Origin: Rhodospirillaceae bacterium CCH5-H10
GTDB taxonomy: Bacteria > Pseudomonadota > Alphaproteobacteria > Reyranellales > Reyranellaceae
NCBI GenBank assembly: GCA_001557035.1
Contig: LSKJ01000781.1
Coordinates: 1 to 8,344 of the forward strand
DNA: 8,344 nucleotides
Direction of reading: 5' to 3'
Program-made: the position numbers and the translations under genes
Notes under the pieces: generated by a model
Database searches by the model: none
Told to the model about the DNA's origin: nothing
Seen by the model: only the letters and a program-made list of their open reading frames with translations
In this document: piece by piece, positions 1 through 7,302 of the stretch
Position numbering within the stretch: the first letter of the stretch is position 1
Layout: every line of letters begins with the position of its first letter

Positions 1-151
1 AAACGCGGTCGCCGACGTTCTGCCGGAAGTCGCCCACCGAGCCCGGCGTTACGGACGTGCTGGCGGCAGAGGCGGTCTGGGTGTCGTTGTTGCTGCAGGC
101 CGCGATGAGGAACATCGCCGCGAGGGCCGACAAGGCCTTGATCATGCTCAT
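1..151 (-). CDS. pal: Pal, peptidoglycan-associated outer-membrane lipoprotein (N-terminal 50 codons only)
   Basis: Partial gene; the 3' part runs off the left edge. The visible protein begins MSMIKALSALAAMFLIAAC, a lipoprotein signal peptide: Lys5, a hydrophobic stretch at about residues 6-17, and the lipobox I16-A17-A18-C19. Cys19 would be lipidated and become the mature N-terminus. Serine at +2 fits Lol sorting to the outer membrane. A short polar linker follows (about 20-38), then GDFRQNVGDRV, which resembles the start of the OmpA-like peptidoglycan-binding domain of alphaproteobacterial Pal; that domain itself is outside the window. Pal anchors the outer membrane to peptidoglycan and is the target of TolB and TolA. 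The gene lies 76 bases after tolB, as in other tol-pal clusters. A GGGAG Shine-Dalgarno sits 11 bases before the first ATG; a second ATG two codons later (base 145) is possible. Identity rests on the lipobox, the short match and the position. Confidence 0.9.
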   Translation of the reverse strand, partial: MSMIKALSALAAMFLIAACSNNDTQTASAASTSVTPGSVGDFRQNVGDRV

Positions 152-162
152 CTTTCGATCCA

Positions 163-168
163 CTCCCT
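163..168 (-). promoter_or_regulatory. Ribosome binding site of pal
   Basis: AGGGAG on the minus strand, 11 bases before the ATG at 151. The spacing is somewhat long, and no better match lies closer. Confidence 0.5.
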
Positions 169-175
169 GACAGAA

Positions 176-206
176 TCGACCCGGGCGCAGGGTACGCACG
201 GGTCGA
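176..206 (-). other. Intercistronic stem-loop between tolB and pal
   Basis: A perfect 8-bp inverted repeat: TCGACCCG at 176-183 and CGGGTCGA at 199-206, with a 15-base loop. On the minus strand it starts 21 bases after the tolB stop and ends 24 bases before the pal ATG. No T-tract follows, so it is not an intrinsic terminator. If the candidate promoter just upstream is used, the stem would sit almost at the 5' end of the pal transcript, where stems can protect mRNA from decay. That role is inferred. Confidence 0.5.
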
Positions 207-214
207 CAGAAAAG

Positions 215-242
215 ATCATATATTTCGCTACTGCGGAATCAA
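215..242 (-). promoter_or_regulatory. Candidate sigma-70 promoter for pal
   Basis: On the minus strand a -35-like TTGATT (237-242) is followed, after a 16-base spacer, by a -10-like TATGAT (215-220), five of six matches to TATAAT. The -35 overlaps the last codons of tolB. The -10 lies in an A/T-rich patch (about 207-227) that stands out in this GC-rich window. Transcription would begin near base 208, giving a leader of about 57 bases that starts with the stem-loop at 176-206. A promoter inside the tol cluster would allow extra Pal, which is needed in excess of the Tol proteins. Found by eye only. Confidence 0.45.
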
Positions 243-1550
243 GGGCGACCAGGCCGGGTCGGAGGCGTCGGTCGGCGTCGGCACCTGCCGCTCGAAGCGG
301 CCGGTGATGTCGACCTGGTGCAGCGTCGCGGAACCCGCGCGACCGCCCGAGCTCGGTTGCTGGCGGAAGAACATCAGCACGCGTCCGTTGGGCGCCCAGG
401 TCGGACCTTCCACGAGGAAGCCGTTGGCCAGCATGCGCTCGCCGCTGCCGTCCGCCCGCATCACGCCGATGCCGAAGCTGCCGCCCGAGATCTTGGTGAA
501 GGCGATGAAGTCGCCGCGCGGCGACCAGACCGGCGTGGCATAGCGGCCTTCGCCGAAGCTGATGCGCCGCTCGCCGCCGCCGCCCGCGCTCATGATGTAG
601 AGCTGCTGCGCACCGCCGCGGTCCGAGTTGAACACGATCTGCGAGCCGTCGTTGGAGAAGCACGGCGAGGTGTCGATGGCCGGCGAGTTGGTGAGGCGGC
701 GGAGCTGCCGGCCGCGCACGTCCATCTCGTAGATGTTGGTACGGCCATTCTCCGCGATGCTCATGACGACCTTGCTGCCGTCGGGAGAGAAGCGCGGCGC
801 GAAGCTCATGCCCGGGAAATTGCCGAGCAGCTCGCGGCGGCCGCTGTCGACGTTCTGGAGGTAGACGCGCGGCGGGCCGTTGTTCTCGCCGTACGCCATG
901 TAGACGATTTCCTGGAGCGTCGGCGAGAAGCGCGGCGTCAGCGCGAGGGTCTTGCCGTCGGTGATGTAGCGATTGTTCGCACCATCCTGGTCCATGATGG
1001 CGATGCGCTTCACCCGGGCGTTGGCCGGACCGGTCTCGGAGACGTAGGCGACGCGGGTGTCGAAGTACCCCTCCTCGCCGGTCACGCGCTTGTAGATCGC
1101 GTCGGAGATGATGTGCGCCAGGCGCCGCCAGTTGTTGGGCTGGCTGGTAAAGGAAAGCCCGGTGGCCTGCTGGCTGGTCACGACGTCCCAGAGCCGGAAG
1201 TCGACCTTGATGTTGCCGCCGACCGAGGTGACCTGGCCGACGACAAGGCCAGCCGCCCCGACGCTGCGCCAGTCCTGGAAACGCGGCGGCGAGGTCGCGT
1301 CGACATCCTTCTGGATGTAGGAGCCCGAGGGGATGACGCGAAACAGTCCGCAGTTCTGCAGGTTGTTGCGGATGACACCCGCCATCTGCGCACCCACCGC
1401 ATCGCCCTTGAAGTCGACGATGGCGATCGGCACGGGCTCGAAGCTCGGCCGCGTCATGTCGATGGTGAGCTGTGCGCGCGCCGTGCTCGCAGCGCCAACC
1501 GCGGCAAGCGCTACGCCGCCCAGCAGGGACGTCCGTCGGGGAAGCATCAT
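228..1550 (-). CDS. tolB: TolB, periplasmic beta-propeller of the Tol-Pal system
   Basis: TolB is a soluble periplasmic protein that binds Pal and is recruited by TolA during outer-membrane constriction. The start chosen is the sixth Met codon of the longer ORF (ORF ATG at 1565), because AAGAGG lies 6 bases before it while nothing convincing precedes 1565. This gives 440 residues, close to the family's usual 430. Residues 1-26 form a signal peptide (PRRTSLLGG, hydrophobic core, AxA site ending ARA), so the mature protein starts QLTIDMTRP, the flexible N-terminus that contacts TolA in the family. The TolB N-terminal domain covers about 30-140. The C-terminal six-bladed propeller shows recurrent PD40-type motifs: PRFSP twice, [26 protein letters not shown]. 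The twin arginine is Tat-like but lacks the usual Phe. The gene lies 27 to 42 bases after tolA, depending on the start. Confidence 0.95.
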   Translation of the reverse strand: MMLPRRTSLLGGVALAAVGAASTARAQLTIDMTRPSFEPVPIAIVDFKGDAVGAQMAGVIRNNLQNCGLFRVIPSGSYIQKDVDATSPPRFQDWRSVGAAGLVVGQVTSVGGNIKVDFRLWDVVTSQQATGLSFTSQPNNWRRLAHIISDAIYKRVTGEEGYFDTRVAYVSETGPANARVKRIAIMDQDGANNRYITDGKTLALTPRFSPTLQEIVYMAYGENNGPPRVYLQNVDSGRRELLGNFPGMSFAPRFSPDGSKVVMSIAENGRTNIYEMDVRGRQLRRLTNSPAIDTSPCFSNDGSQIVFNSDRGGAQQLYIMSAGGGGERRISFGEGRYATPVWSPRGDFIAFTKISGGSFGIGVMRADGSGERMLANGFLVEGPTWAPNGRVLMFFRQQPSSGGRAGSATLHQVDITGRFERQVPTPTDASDPAWSPLIPQ

Positions 1551-1556
1551 GTCGGA

Positions 1557-1562
1557 CCTCTT
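1557..1562 (-). promoter_or_regulatory. Ribosome binding site deciding the tolB start
   Basis: AAGAGG on the minus strand, 6 bases before the ATG at 1550. It lies inside the first codons of the longer reading frame that starts at 1565, whose own upstream bases hold no comparable motif, so it favours the shorter TolB. Confidence 0.55.
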
Positions 1563-1592
1563 CATCTCAAGGTTTCTGTAGGGTGGAGGGGT

Positions 1593-2549
1593 CTAGTAGT
1601 CGCGTGGGTCGAAATTGAACGTGATGGTTTTCCAGCTGGCGAACTTTTCTGGCGAAAGCGGCCAGGGCTGGCAACGCGGATTCATGATGGCGCGATGGGC
1701 GGCGTCGGCGGCGGCGCGATAGACGGGGTCGCTATTGTAGCGCCCGGGATCGCGCAGTTCAGCCTTCACCGGCGTGCCGTTCTGGTTCATTTCCACAACC
1801 AGCGAAATGATCATCGCTTGGTCACGGGCGCCGCCCTGCGTGTTCCAGCACGGCCGGATCTTCTGCCGAACGCCCTCGATCTCGCTGGCCGTGACGACGG
1901 CGGCGAGATTGGGCGCGGCCGGCGCCTGTCGCGTGACCTGCTGCACGGGCTTGGGCTGCTGCTCGGGCGTCTGCACCTTCGACGGCGACTGCTTGTTCTT
2001 CAGGATGTCGTCGATCATCGAATCGACGCTCTGCTTCGGCGGCGTCGGTTTCGGCGGCGGCGGCTTGGGCGGCTCGGGCTTCTTCACCTCGGGCGCGGGC
2101 TTGGGTGGCTCCGGCGGCTTCTCGACCTTCGGCGGCTCCGGCTCCTTGGGCTTCATCGCCACGAGGTCCTCGACCGGCTTCGCAGCCTCGGTCTTGGGTT
2201 TCTCCTCCGGCTTCGGGGGGGCCGGCGGCTTGGGCGGCTCGGCTACTTCCGGTGGCTTGGGAGTCGGCGGCGACGGCGGCGGTTCGGCCGACTTGGGCGG
2301 CGGCGCCTTCGTCGTCTCCTGGGCGATCGGCACGTCCTTGGGCTGCGGCGGCGGATTGCCCACCGTCGGCGCAGCGGCCTTCGCGGCGATGGCCTCGAAC
2401 TCGACCATCACGGGCTCGGGTTCCATCGGCGGCGGCTTGCCGAAGAAGTCGAGGTTCAGCACCGCCGCCCCCAGCACGAAGACGTGCACCATCGACGACA
2501 CGATCGCCGGTGTGCGCATTTCGATGCTGGAAGGGTGACGCCGAACCAT
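1593..2549 (-). CDS. tolA: TolA, inner-membrane anchored periplasmic arm with a proline-rich linker
   Basis: TolA carries the proton-motive-force-driven motion of TolQ-TolR across the periplasm to TolB and Pal. The 318 residues show three parts. Residues 1-36: short basic N-terminus (R3, R4) and one membrane helix (about 14-36) with Ser18 and His22, the S-x3-H spacing that TolA and TonB use to couple to their stator. Residues 37-215: a linker dominated by Pro, Lys and Glu, with proline runs at 39-41, 66-68, 83-85, 90-92 and 163-166; this replaces the long Ala/Lys-rich helix of enterobacterial TolA. Residues about 222-318: the globular C-terminal domain, with Cys234 and Cys293 that could form a disulfide and the ending TITFNFDPRDY. 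The gene starts 22 bases after tolR with only a weak AGG upstream. The linker alone would fit TonB, but the neighbours and C-terminus make TolA the better call. Confidence 0.93.
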   Translation of the reverse strand: MVRRHPSSIEMRTPAIVSSMVHVFVLGAAVLNLDFFGKPPPMEPEPVMVEFEAIAAKAAAPTVGNPPPQPKDVPIAQETTKAPPPKSAEPPPSPPTPKPPEVAEPPKPPAPPKPEEKPKTEAAKPVEDLVAMKPKEPEPPKVEKPPEPPKPAPEVKKPEPPKPPPPKPTPPKQSVDSMIDDILKNKQSPSKVQTPEQQPKPVQQVTRQAPAAPNLAAVVTASEIEGVRQKIRPCWNTQGGARDQAMIISLVVEMNQNGTPVKAELRDPGRYNSDPVYRAAADAAHRAIMNPRCQPWPLSPEKFASWKTITFNFDPRDY

Positions 2550-2571
2550 CGCCTGCCTGGATCCGCCTGTC

Positions 2572-3117
2572 TTAGCGCCGCTGGGCCGGCGCCTGGGGTT
2601 GCGGCGTGGGCGCCCGCGGCGCGGGCTGCGCCGGCGTGGCCGGGCTCACCGTGCCGCCGCCCCGTCCGAGCGCCTGCGCCTGCTCGCCCAGCAGGCCGAG
2701 CTGGCGGAAGCCGCTGTCGATCACCACGCCCATGACCTCCATCATCTTCCCATAGTCGACGCTCTTGTCGCCGCGCATGAAGACGCGCTGGTCGGGCTTC
2801 TCCTCATGGATCGCCTTCAGCTTCGCACCGAGTTCGGCGACGTCGTACTTGGTCTCGCCCAGGAAAACCTCGCCCTGGGAATTGACCGAGACGACCATCG
2901 GTTCGTCCTTGCCGCCGACCTGCTGGGCGCTGGTCTTCGGCAGGTCGACCGGCACGCCGACCTGGAGCAGCGGCGCCGTCACCATGAAGATGATCAGCAA
3001 CACCAGCATGACGTCGACGAGCGGCGTCACGTTGATGTCGGCGATGGGCGTATAGCTTCGCCGCTTGAATTTGCTGCCCGACGAGTTGGCGCCGGGTGCC
3101 GGAATGACGCCCGACAT
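2572..3117 (-). CDS. tolR: TolR, proton-channel subunit of the Tol-Pal motor
   Basis: TolR belongs to the ExbD/TolR family. With TolQ it forms the inner-membrane channel whose proton flow drives TolA. Of 181 residues, the N-terminal 32 are cytoplasmic and include the family stretch IADINVTPLVDVMLVLLIIF. One membrane helix covers about 33-53 and carries Asp35, equivalent to the essential proton-carrying Asp23 of E. coli TolR. Residues about 55-145 form the periplasmic ExbD-like domain, with RVFMRGDKSVDYGKMMEVM typical of the family. Residues 151-181 are an unusual tail rich in Pro, Ala and Gln, making the protein about 40 residues longer than E. coli TolR. The ATG overlaps the tolQ stop by one base (TGATG), indicating translational coupling; AGGA within the last tolQ codons is the probable ribosome binding site. 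Confidence 0.95.
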   Translation of the reverse strand: MSGVIPAPGANSSGSKFKRRSYTPIADINVTPLVDVMLVLLIIFMVTAPLLQVGVPVDLPKTSAQQVGGKDEPMVVSVNSQGEVFLGETKYDVAELGAKLKAIHEEKPDQRVFMRGDKSVDYGKMMEVMGVVIDSGFRQLGLLGEQAQALGRGGGTVSPATPAQPAPRAPTPQPQAPAQRR

Positions 3118-3848
3118 CAGACCTGTTCCTCGAGCTGCCGCGACAGGATGGTGATGAATTCACCGGCGAAGGCCTCGAGCTGCTGGGCATAGCGCGAGAC
3201 CTGGCCCGACAGGATGTTGTAGGCGGCGGCGGCGGGAATGGCGGCCACCAGGCCGATGGCGGTCGCGAACAGCGCCTCCGAGATGCCGGGCGCCACCACC
3301 GCAAGCGAGGTGTTCTTCGACTGCGCGATGTGGCTGAAGCTGTTCATGATGCCCCAAACCGTGCCGAACAGGCCGACGAAGGTGGCGTTGGCGCCGACCG
3401 TTGCGAGGAAGCCCAGGCGCTTTTCGATCGCCTCCATCTCGCGCTGGATGGTGACGCCCATCACCTGCTCGATGCGCTGGCGCAATGCCGCGCGCGCCGT
3501 CGCGCTCGAGGCCAGGCCCTTGGAGACCGAGCGGCGCCATTCGCGCATGGCGGCGGAGAAGATGCTCGACATCGGATCGTCGGGCTTGGCGCCGACGCGG
3601 TCGTAGAGGTCCTCGAGCGAAACGCCCGACCAGAACGTGTCCTCGAAAGTCTGGGCGCTGCGCTTCAGCGAGCGCAGGCGGAGAACCTTCTCGAAGATGA
3701 TCGCCCAAGACCAGAACGAGGCCAGCAGGAGCAGGATCATGATGGCCTTCACGACCCAGTCGGCCTGCATGAACAGGCCGTAGACGGACATGTCGATTGT
3801 CCCCGTGCCGCCGAGGGGGGCTCCGGCGACCTGCGCAAACGCGTCCAT
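3117..3848 (-). CDS. tolQ: TolQ, stator subunit of the Tol-Pal motor
   Basis: TolQ is the MotA/TolQ/ExbB-type inner-membrane protein whose pentamer surrounds a TolR pair and converts proton-motive force into movement of TolA. The 243 residues show membrane helix 1 at about 32-53, a large cytoplasmic loop with the family stretch TFEDTFWSG (67-75), then helices 2 and 3. Helix 2 contains [12 protein letters not shown] with Thr163; helix 3 contains [20 protein letters not shown] with Thr196. These match the two pore-lining threonines of E. coli TolQ (145 and 178). The ATG at 3848 has GGAGA 6 bases upstream, so it is preferred. A second Met at residue 20 (base 3791) aligns better with the start of E. 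coli TolQ and also follows a G-rich stretch, so the first 19 residues are less certain. The gene lies 17 bases after ybgC. Confidence 0.95.
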   Translation of the reverse strand: MDAFAQVAGAPLGGTGTIDMSVYGLFMQADWVVKAIMILLLLASFWSWAIIFEKVLRLRSLKRSAQTFEDTFWSGVSLEDLYDRVGAKPDDPMSSIFSAAMREWRRSVSKGLASSATARAALRQRIEQVMGVTIQREMEAIEKRLGFLATVGANATFVGLFGTVWGIMNSFSHIAQSKNTSLAVVAPGISEALFATAIGLVAAIPAAAAYNILSGQVSRYAQQLEAFAGEFITILSRQLEEQV

Positions 3849-3854
3849 TTATGT

Positions 3855-3859
3855 TCTCC
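3855..3859 (-). promoter_or_regulatory. Ribosome binding site of tolQ
   Basis: GGAGA on the minus strand, 6 bases before the ATG at 3848, in the 17-base gap after ybgC. It supports the longer TolQ start. Confidence 0.5.
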
Positions 3860-3865
3860 GTTGGT

Positions 3866-4345
3866 TCAAGAGGGTTGTATCCGAATATGGCGTGAGCGGG
3901 GCGATCCGTTCACGGCTACCTGGGCCAGGGCAGTCCGCACGAGCGGCGGCAATCGGACAGGCCGACCGCCCTCGCCCATGCAGGCGACGACGAGTTCGGC
4001 TCGAACCAGGATCTCTTCACCGCGGCGCGCATGCTGGAGCATGTCCAGCGAGGCGCCACGCAATTCGCCGCAGCTTGTGACGATCTCGATCGTGTCGTCC
4101 AGCCGCGCGGGCTTCAGGTAGTCGATGGCGCAGCGGCGCACGACCCAGTTGACGCCGCGCTCCTCGCGCAGCGCCGTATGCTGTTGCCCGAGAAGCCGCA
4201 GAAGTTCGGTGCGGCCACGCTCCAGGAAGCGCAGCCAGTTGGCGTAATAGACGATGCCGGCGGCATCGGTATCTTCATAGTACACGCGCAACGGCAGCAC
4301 GTGGGTACCGTCGTCGATGCGGCCCGAGGTCGGCACCGCGGTCAC
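3866..4345 (-). CDS. ybgC: YbgC, hotdog-fold acyl-CoA thioesterase of the tol-pal cluster
   Basis: Members of this 4-hydroxybenzoyl-CoA thioesterase-like family hydrolyse acyl-CoA thioesters in the cytoplasm. They are encoded with tol-pal genes in many proteobacteria and have been linked to phospholipid metabolism. The diagnostic N-terminal motif is clear at residues 22-47: [20 protein letters not shown] followed by ERGRTEL. Asp27 in the TDAAG part is the expected catalytic aspartate. Residues 20-135 cover a single hotdog domain; the protein has 159 residues against about 134 in E. coli, the excess being an 18-residue N-terminal lead and a basic C-terminal tail. It starts with GTG, in a 4-base GTGA overlap with the ruvB stop. 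A strong GGAGG lies 4 bases before the GTG and supports that start; a second GTG three codons on is less favoured. The physiological substrate cannot be read from the sequence. Confidence 0.93.
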   Translation of the reverse strand: MTAVPTSGRIDDGTHVLPLRVYYEDTDAAGIVYYANWLRFLERGRTELLRLLGQQHTALREERGVNWVVRRCAIDYLKPARLDDTIEIVTSCGELRGASLDMLQHARRGEEILVRAELVVACMGEGGRPVRLPPLVRTALAQVAVNGSPRSRHIRIQPS

Positions 4346-5400
4346 GCTTCCTCCACCGGGCCGCCACCCGCCAGCAGGTCGAGCTGCTGCTTCTGGCCCT
4401 TGGGAATGGAAAGGCCGAGGTGACGATAGCCGCCTTCCGACAGCAACCGGCCGCGCGGCGTGCGCATCAGCAGGCCGAGCTGCATCAGGTAGGGCTCGAT
4501 CACGTCCTCGATGACGTCGCGCTGTTCCGCCAGGGCAGCCGCCAGTGTCTCGGCGCCCACGGGGCCGCCGCCGTAATTCTCGGCGATGCAGGCGAGGTAA
4601 CGGCGGTCCATCGCGTCGAGCCCGCGCCCATCGACCTCGAGCCGCGTCAGGGCAGCGTCCGCGACCCGGGCGTCGACGCCTGCATTGCCGGCGACCGCCG
4701 CGAAATCGCGGACCCGGCGCAGCAGCCGGTTGGCGACACGCGGTGTCCCGCGCGAGCGCTTGGCAATCTCGGCGCTGCCGTCCGCCGCCAGCGACATCTT
4801 CAGGACGCGCGCGGCGCGCTGCACGATCGTCTCCAGTTCGGCCGGTTCGTAGAACACCATGCGCAGCGGAATGCCGAAGCGCTCGCGCAACGGCCGCGTC
4901 ATGAGGCCCGAGCGCGTCGTGGCGCCGACCAGCGTGAACGGCGGCAGCTCGATGCGCACCGAGCGGGCGGCGGGCCCCTCGCCGATCATCAGGTCGAGCT
5001 GGAAATCCTCCATCGCGGGATAGAGGACCTCCTCGATTGCAGGATTGAGACGATGGATCTCGTCGATGAACAGCACATCGTGCGGCTGTAGATTCGTGAG
5101 CTGCGCCGCGAGGTCCCCCGCCTTCTGGATCACGGGTCCCGAGGTCGCGCGAAAGCCCACGCCCATCTCGCGCGCCACGATCTGCGCCATCGTGGTCTTG
5201 CCCAGCCCCGGCGGGCCGTGCAGCAGCACATGGTCCAGCGCCTCGCCCCGTCCCTTGGCGGCGGCGATGAAGATCTTGAGGTTTTCCCGGACCTGCTTCT
5301 GGCCGATGAAATCGTCGAGCGTCTGCGGGCGCAGCGCCAGTTCGGCCGCGTCTTCCTCGGCGCGCTTGCCCGTTACGAGGCGTTCGGGAACGGCGTTCAT
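4342..5400 (-). CDS. ruvB: RuvB, Holliday junction branch-migration ATPase
   Basis: RuvB is the AAA+ hexameric motor that, with RuvA, drives branch migration of Holliday junctions in recombinational repair. The 352 residues are full length for the family. The start [11 protein letters not shown] is followed by the RuvB-type N-terminal box [12 protein letters not shown] (23-34). Walker A is GPPGLGKT (62-69, Lys68). Walker B is LFIDEIHR (110-117, Asp113, Glu114). The sensor 1 region is VGATTRSG (158-165), the arginine finger is Arg174 in RERFGI, and sensor 2 is Arg221 in RGTPRVAN. The C-terminal winged helix includes RTPRGR near residue 315. The ATG overlaps the ruvA stop by four bases (ATGA), with AGGAG 8 bases before it. 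All catalytic residues are present. Confidence 0.98.
   Translation of the reverse strand: MNAVPERLVTGKRAEEDAAELALRPQTLDDFIGQKQVRENLKIFIAAAKGRGEALDHVLLHGPPGLGKTTMAQIVAREMGVGFRATSGPVIQKAGDLAAQLTNLQPHDVLFIDEIHRLNPAIEEVLYPAMEDFQLDLMIGEGPAARSVRIELPPFTLVGATTRSGLMTRPLRERFGIPLRMVFYEPAELETIVQRAARVLKMSLAADGSAEIAKRSRGTPRVANRLLRRVRDFAAVAGNAGVDARVADAALTRLEVDGRGLDAMDRRYLACIAENYGGGPVGAETLAAALAEQRDVIEDVIEPYLMQLGLLMRTPRGRLLSEGGYRHLGLSIPKGQKQQLDLLAGGGPVEEA
4350..4354 (-). promoter_or_regulatory. Ribosome binding site of ybgC
   Basis: GGAGG on the minus strand inside the end of ruvB, 4 bases before the GTG at 4345. It justifies the non-ATG start and suggests efficient re-initiation at the GTGA junction. Confidence 0.6.
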
Positions 5401-6011
5401 CGCGCCAACTCCTGCAGGCCGGCGCGGATCACCGCGTCGAGCCTGGCCTCGGCACCCAGGCGCTGGGTGACGCGGGCGACGGCGCCGAAGGCCTCGACTC
5501 GCTTGTAGCCGAGATTGACGAGGGCGGAGATCGCGTCCTCGTTGATCGAGCCGGCGGCAGCGGCCGGCGCACCCGCGTTGCTTTCCGACACAGGCGCAGG
5601 CGCGATGCCGAAGGCGGCGGCCTTGTCCTTCAGTTCCGTCGCCAGGCGCGCGGCGAGCTTGGGCCCGACGCCGGCCGGCCGCGAGAGCGTAGCCTTGTCC
5701 TGCGCGGCGATGGCGCGCGCGATCTCGTCGGGTGACAGGGTCGAGAGGATCGACAGGGCCACGCGCGCACCCACGCCCTGCACCGTCGTCAGGATCCGGA
5801 ACCAGTCACGCTCCGCTGTCGCCAGGAAGCCGTAGAGCGAGATCGCGTCCTCGCGCACGATCGTCTCGACCAGCATCGTGGCCTGACCGCCGACCGAAAG
5901 ATCGCGCAGCGTGCGCGCCGAGGCAGAGACGAGATAGCCCACCCCGCCCACGTCAATGACGGCGCTGTCGGTGTCGACCGAGTCGACGAGCCCCTTCAGC
6001 TTGGCGATCAC
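5397..6011 (-). CDS. ruvA: RuvA, Holliday junction-binding subunit
   Basis: RuvA tetramers hold the four-way junction open in a flat square and load two RuvB rings. The 204 residues match the family length. Domain I (1-62) is the OB fold: it starts MIAKLKGLV and carries the acidic pin Glu54-Asp55 in [11 protein letters not shown], which helps separate strands at the crossover. Domain II (about 64-135) has two helix-hairpin-helix motifs, [11 protein letters not shown] (76-86) and [13 protein letters not shown] (112-124), which grip the DNA backbone. An Ala-rich linker leads to domain III (about 155-204, with [14 protein letters not shown]), the RuvB-contacting part. The start is GTG, overlapping the ruvC stop by four bases (GTGA), with GAGG 7 bases upstream. 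Confidence 0.97.
   Translation of the reverse strand: MIAKLKGLVDSVDTDSAVIDVGGVGYLVSASARTLRDLSVGGQATMLVETIVREDAISLYGFLATAERDWFRILTTVQGVGARVALSILSTLSPDEIARAIAAQDKATLSRPAGVGPKLAARLATELKDKAAAFGIAPAPVSESNAGAPAAAAGSINEDAISALVNLGYKRVEAFGAVARVTQRLGAEARLDAVIRAGLQELAR
5409..5413 (-). promoter_or_regulatory. Ribosome binding site of ruvB
   Basis: AGGAG on the minus strand within the last codons of ruvA, 8 bases before the ruvB ATG at 5400. Confidence 0.6.
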
Positions 6012-6499
6012 AGCGCGGCCTCGATCCGCCGCGCCGTGGCGCGATGATGGGCATGGCAGATGGCGACGGCCAGGGCGTCGGCCGCATCCGCCTTGGCGGT
6101 CACGCCGGGCAGCAGCCGGCTCACCATCATGGCAATCTGGTTCTTGTCGGCGTGCCCCGCTCCCACCACCGACTTCTTCACGAGGTTCGCCGAATACTCG
6201 AACACTTCGAGCCCCGCGCGGGCCGGCGCGAGCATGACCACGCCGCGCGCCTGACCGAGCTTCAGGGTCGAACCGGGATTGACGTTCACGAAGGTCTCCT
6301 CGACCGCGGCCTCGATCGGGCGCTGCGCTTCGATGACGCCCGCGACGCCCTCGAACAATTCCCTCAGCCGCTCCGCCAGCGTGCCCGCCGGGGCGACCTT
6401 CACGACGCCGTGCGCCACATGGCGCAGCCTGTTGCCTTCGACCTCGATCACACCCCAGCCGGTCAACCGCAGGCCGGGGTCGAGGCCGATCAATCTCAT
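6008..6499 (-). CDS. ruvC: RuvC, Holliday junction resolvase
   Basis: RuvC is the dimeric endonuclease that cuts Holliday junctions symmetrically in the RuvABC resolvasome. The 163 residues are of normal length, with an RNase H-like fold. It starts [19 protein letters not shown]. All four metal-binding acidic residues of the family are in place: Asp7, Glu67 (in AVEETF), Asp138 and Asp141 (in [13 protein letters not shown]). The helix motif LKLGQARGV (79-87) and the segment [15 protein letters not shown] (108-122) are also conserved. The gene lies 10 bases after yebC with only a weak G-rich ribosome binding site, so read-through translation from yebC may help its expression. Confidence 0.98.
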   Translation of the reverse strand: MRLIGLDPGLRLTGWGVIEVEGNRLRHVAHGVVKVAPAGTLAERLRELFEGVAGVIEAQRPIEAAVEETFVNVNPGSTLKLGQARGVVMLAPARAGLEVFEYSANLVKKSVVGAGHADKNQIAMMVSRLLPGVTAKADAADALAVAICHAHHRATARRIEAAL

Positions 6500-6509
6500 C
6501 CCGCCCGAC

Positions 6510-7268
6510 TCAGGCCGCGAACTTCGCCAGGGCGTCGTCCGAAACCTCGAAGTTGGCGTAGACGTTCTGGACGTCGTCGTTGTCTTCCAGGGCGGCGATC
6601 AGATCGAGCATGGTCTGCACGGTCTCACCCTCGATCGGCGCGCCGGTCTTGGGACGCCAGGTCAGCTTGGCCACGCTGGGCTGGCCCAGCGACTTTTCCA
6701 GCGCTTCACGGACGAGGTTGAAATCGTCCTGCGCGCAATAGATCTCGTGAACGGCCTCTTCACCCTCGCCGCTCACCACGTCCTCGGCACCGGCCTCGAT
6801 GGCCTTTTCCATCACCTCGTCGGCGCTGCCGACGGCGAGCGGAAAGCGGAACTCGCCCAGCCGGTCGAACATGAACGACACGCTGTTGGATTCACCCAGG
6901 TTGCCGCCATGCTTGGAGAAGATCGAGCGGACCTCGCCCGCGGTCCTGTTGCGGTTGTTGGTCAGGGCCTCGACGATCACCGCGACACCGGCCGGGCCAT
7001 AGCCTTCGTAGCGCACCTCGTCGTAGTTCGCGTCCGCGTCCGTGCCCGAGCCGCGCTTGATGGCCCGATCGATCGTGTCGCGGGTCATGTTGTTGTCACG
7101 CGCCGCAATCACCGCAGCGCGCAGGCGCGGGTTGGATGCCGGATCAGCGGCGCCCATCCGGGCAGCCGTCGTGATCTCCCGGATCAACTTGGTGAAGATC
7201 TTGGCCCGCACGGCGTCCTGACGCCCCTTGCGGTGCATGATGTTCTTGAATTGGGAATGCCCCGCCAT
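6510..7268 (-). CDS. yebC: YebC/TACO1-family translation or transcription factor
   Basis: This cytoplasmic family was long annotated as a DNA-binding transcriptional regulator. Bacterial and mitochondrial members (YebC, TACO1) have since been reported to act on ribosomes and relieve stalling at proline runs. The 252 residues fit the usual 240-250. The start chosen is the Met beginning [19 protein letters not shown], the near-invariant N-terminus of the family; the frame stays open 32 codons further (to 7364), but those codons lack family similarity and run across the candidate promoter. Other family features are [10 protein letters not shown] (24-33), [19 protein letters not shown], the stretch [21 protein letters not shown] and the acidic C-terminus [15 protein letters not shown]. 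No clear Shine-Dalgarno precedes the ATG. It is first in a close-packed run leading into ruvC. The fold and name are secure; the in vivo role here is not. Confidence 0.95.
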   Translation of the reverse strand: MAGHSQFKNIMHRKGRQDAVRAKIFTKLIREITTAARMGAADPASNPRLRAAVIAARDNNMTRDTIDRAIKRGSGTDADANYDEVRYEGYGPAGVAVIVEALTNNRNRTAGEVRSIFSKHGGNLGESNSVSFMFDRLGEFRFPLAVGSADEVMEKAIEAGAEDVVSGEGEEAVHEIYCAQDDFNLVREALEKSLGQPSVAKLTWRPKTGAPIEGETVQTMLDLIAALEDNDDVQNVYANFEVSDDALAKFAA

Positions 7269-7302
7269 CGCCGACAACCAGATTGAGTAATGAGAAGAGC
7301 CG

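Noticed and set aside
148..663. A 171-codon minus-strand frame across the tolB 3' end and the tolB-pal gap
   Set aside because: It is out of frame with the TolB propeller, is very Arg-rich and runs through the promoter and hairpin before pal.
318..2735. An 805-codon open frame on the plus strand, antisense to tolB, tolA and part of tolR
   Set aside because: It lies opposite three well-supported genes. Its product is an Arg/Leu/Gly/Ala-rich string with no recognisable domain, as expected opposite GC-rich, proline-rich coding sequence.
6279..7286. A 335-codon open frame on the plus strand, antisense to ruvC and yebC
   Set aside because: Both opposite genes show full family motifs, whereas this product shows none; it is explained by codon bias.
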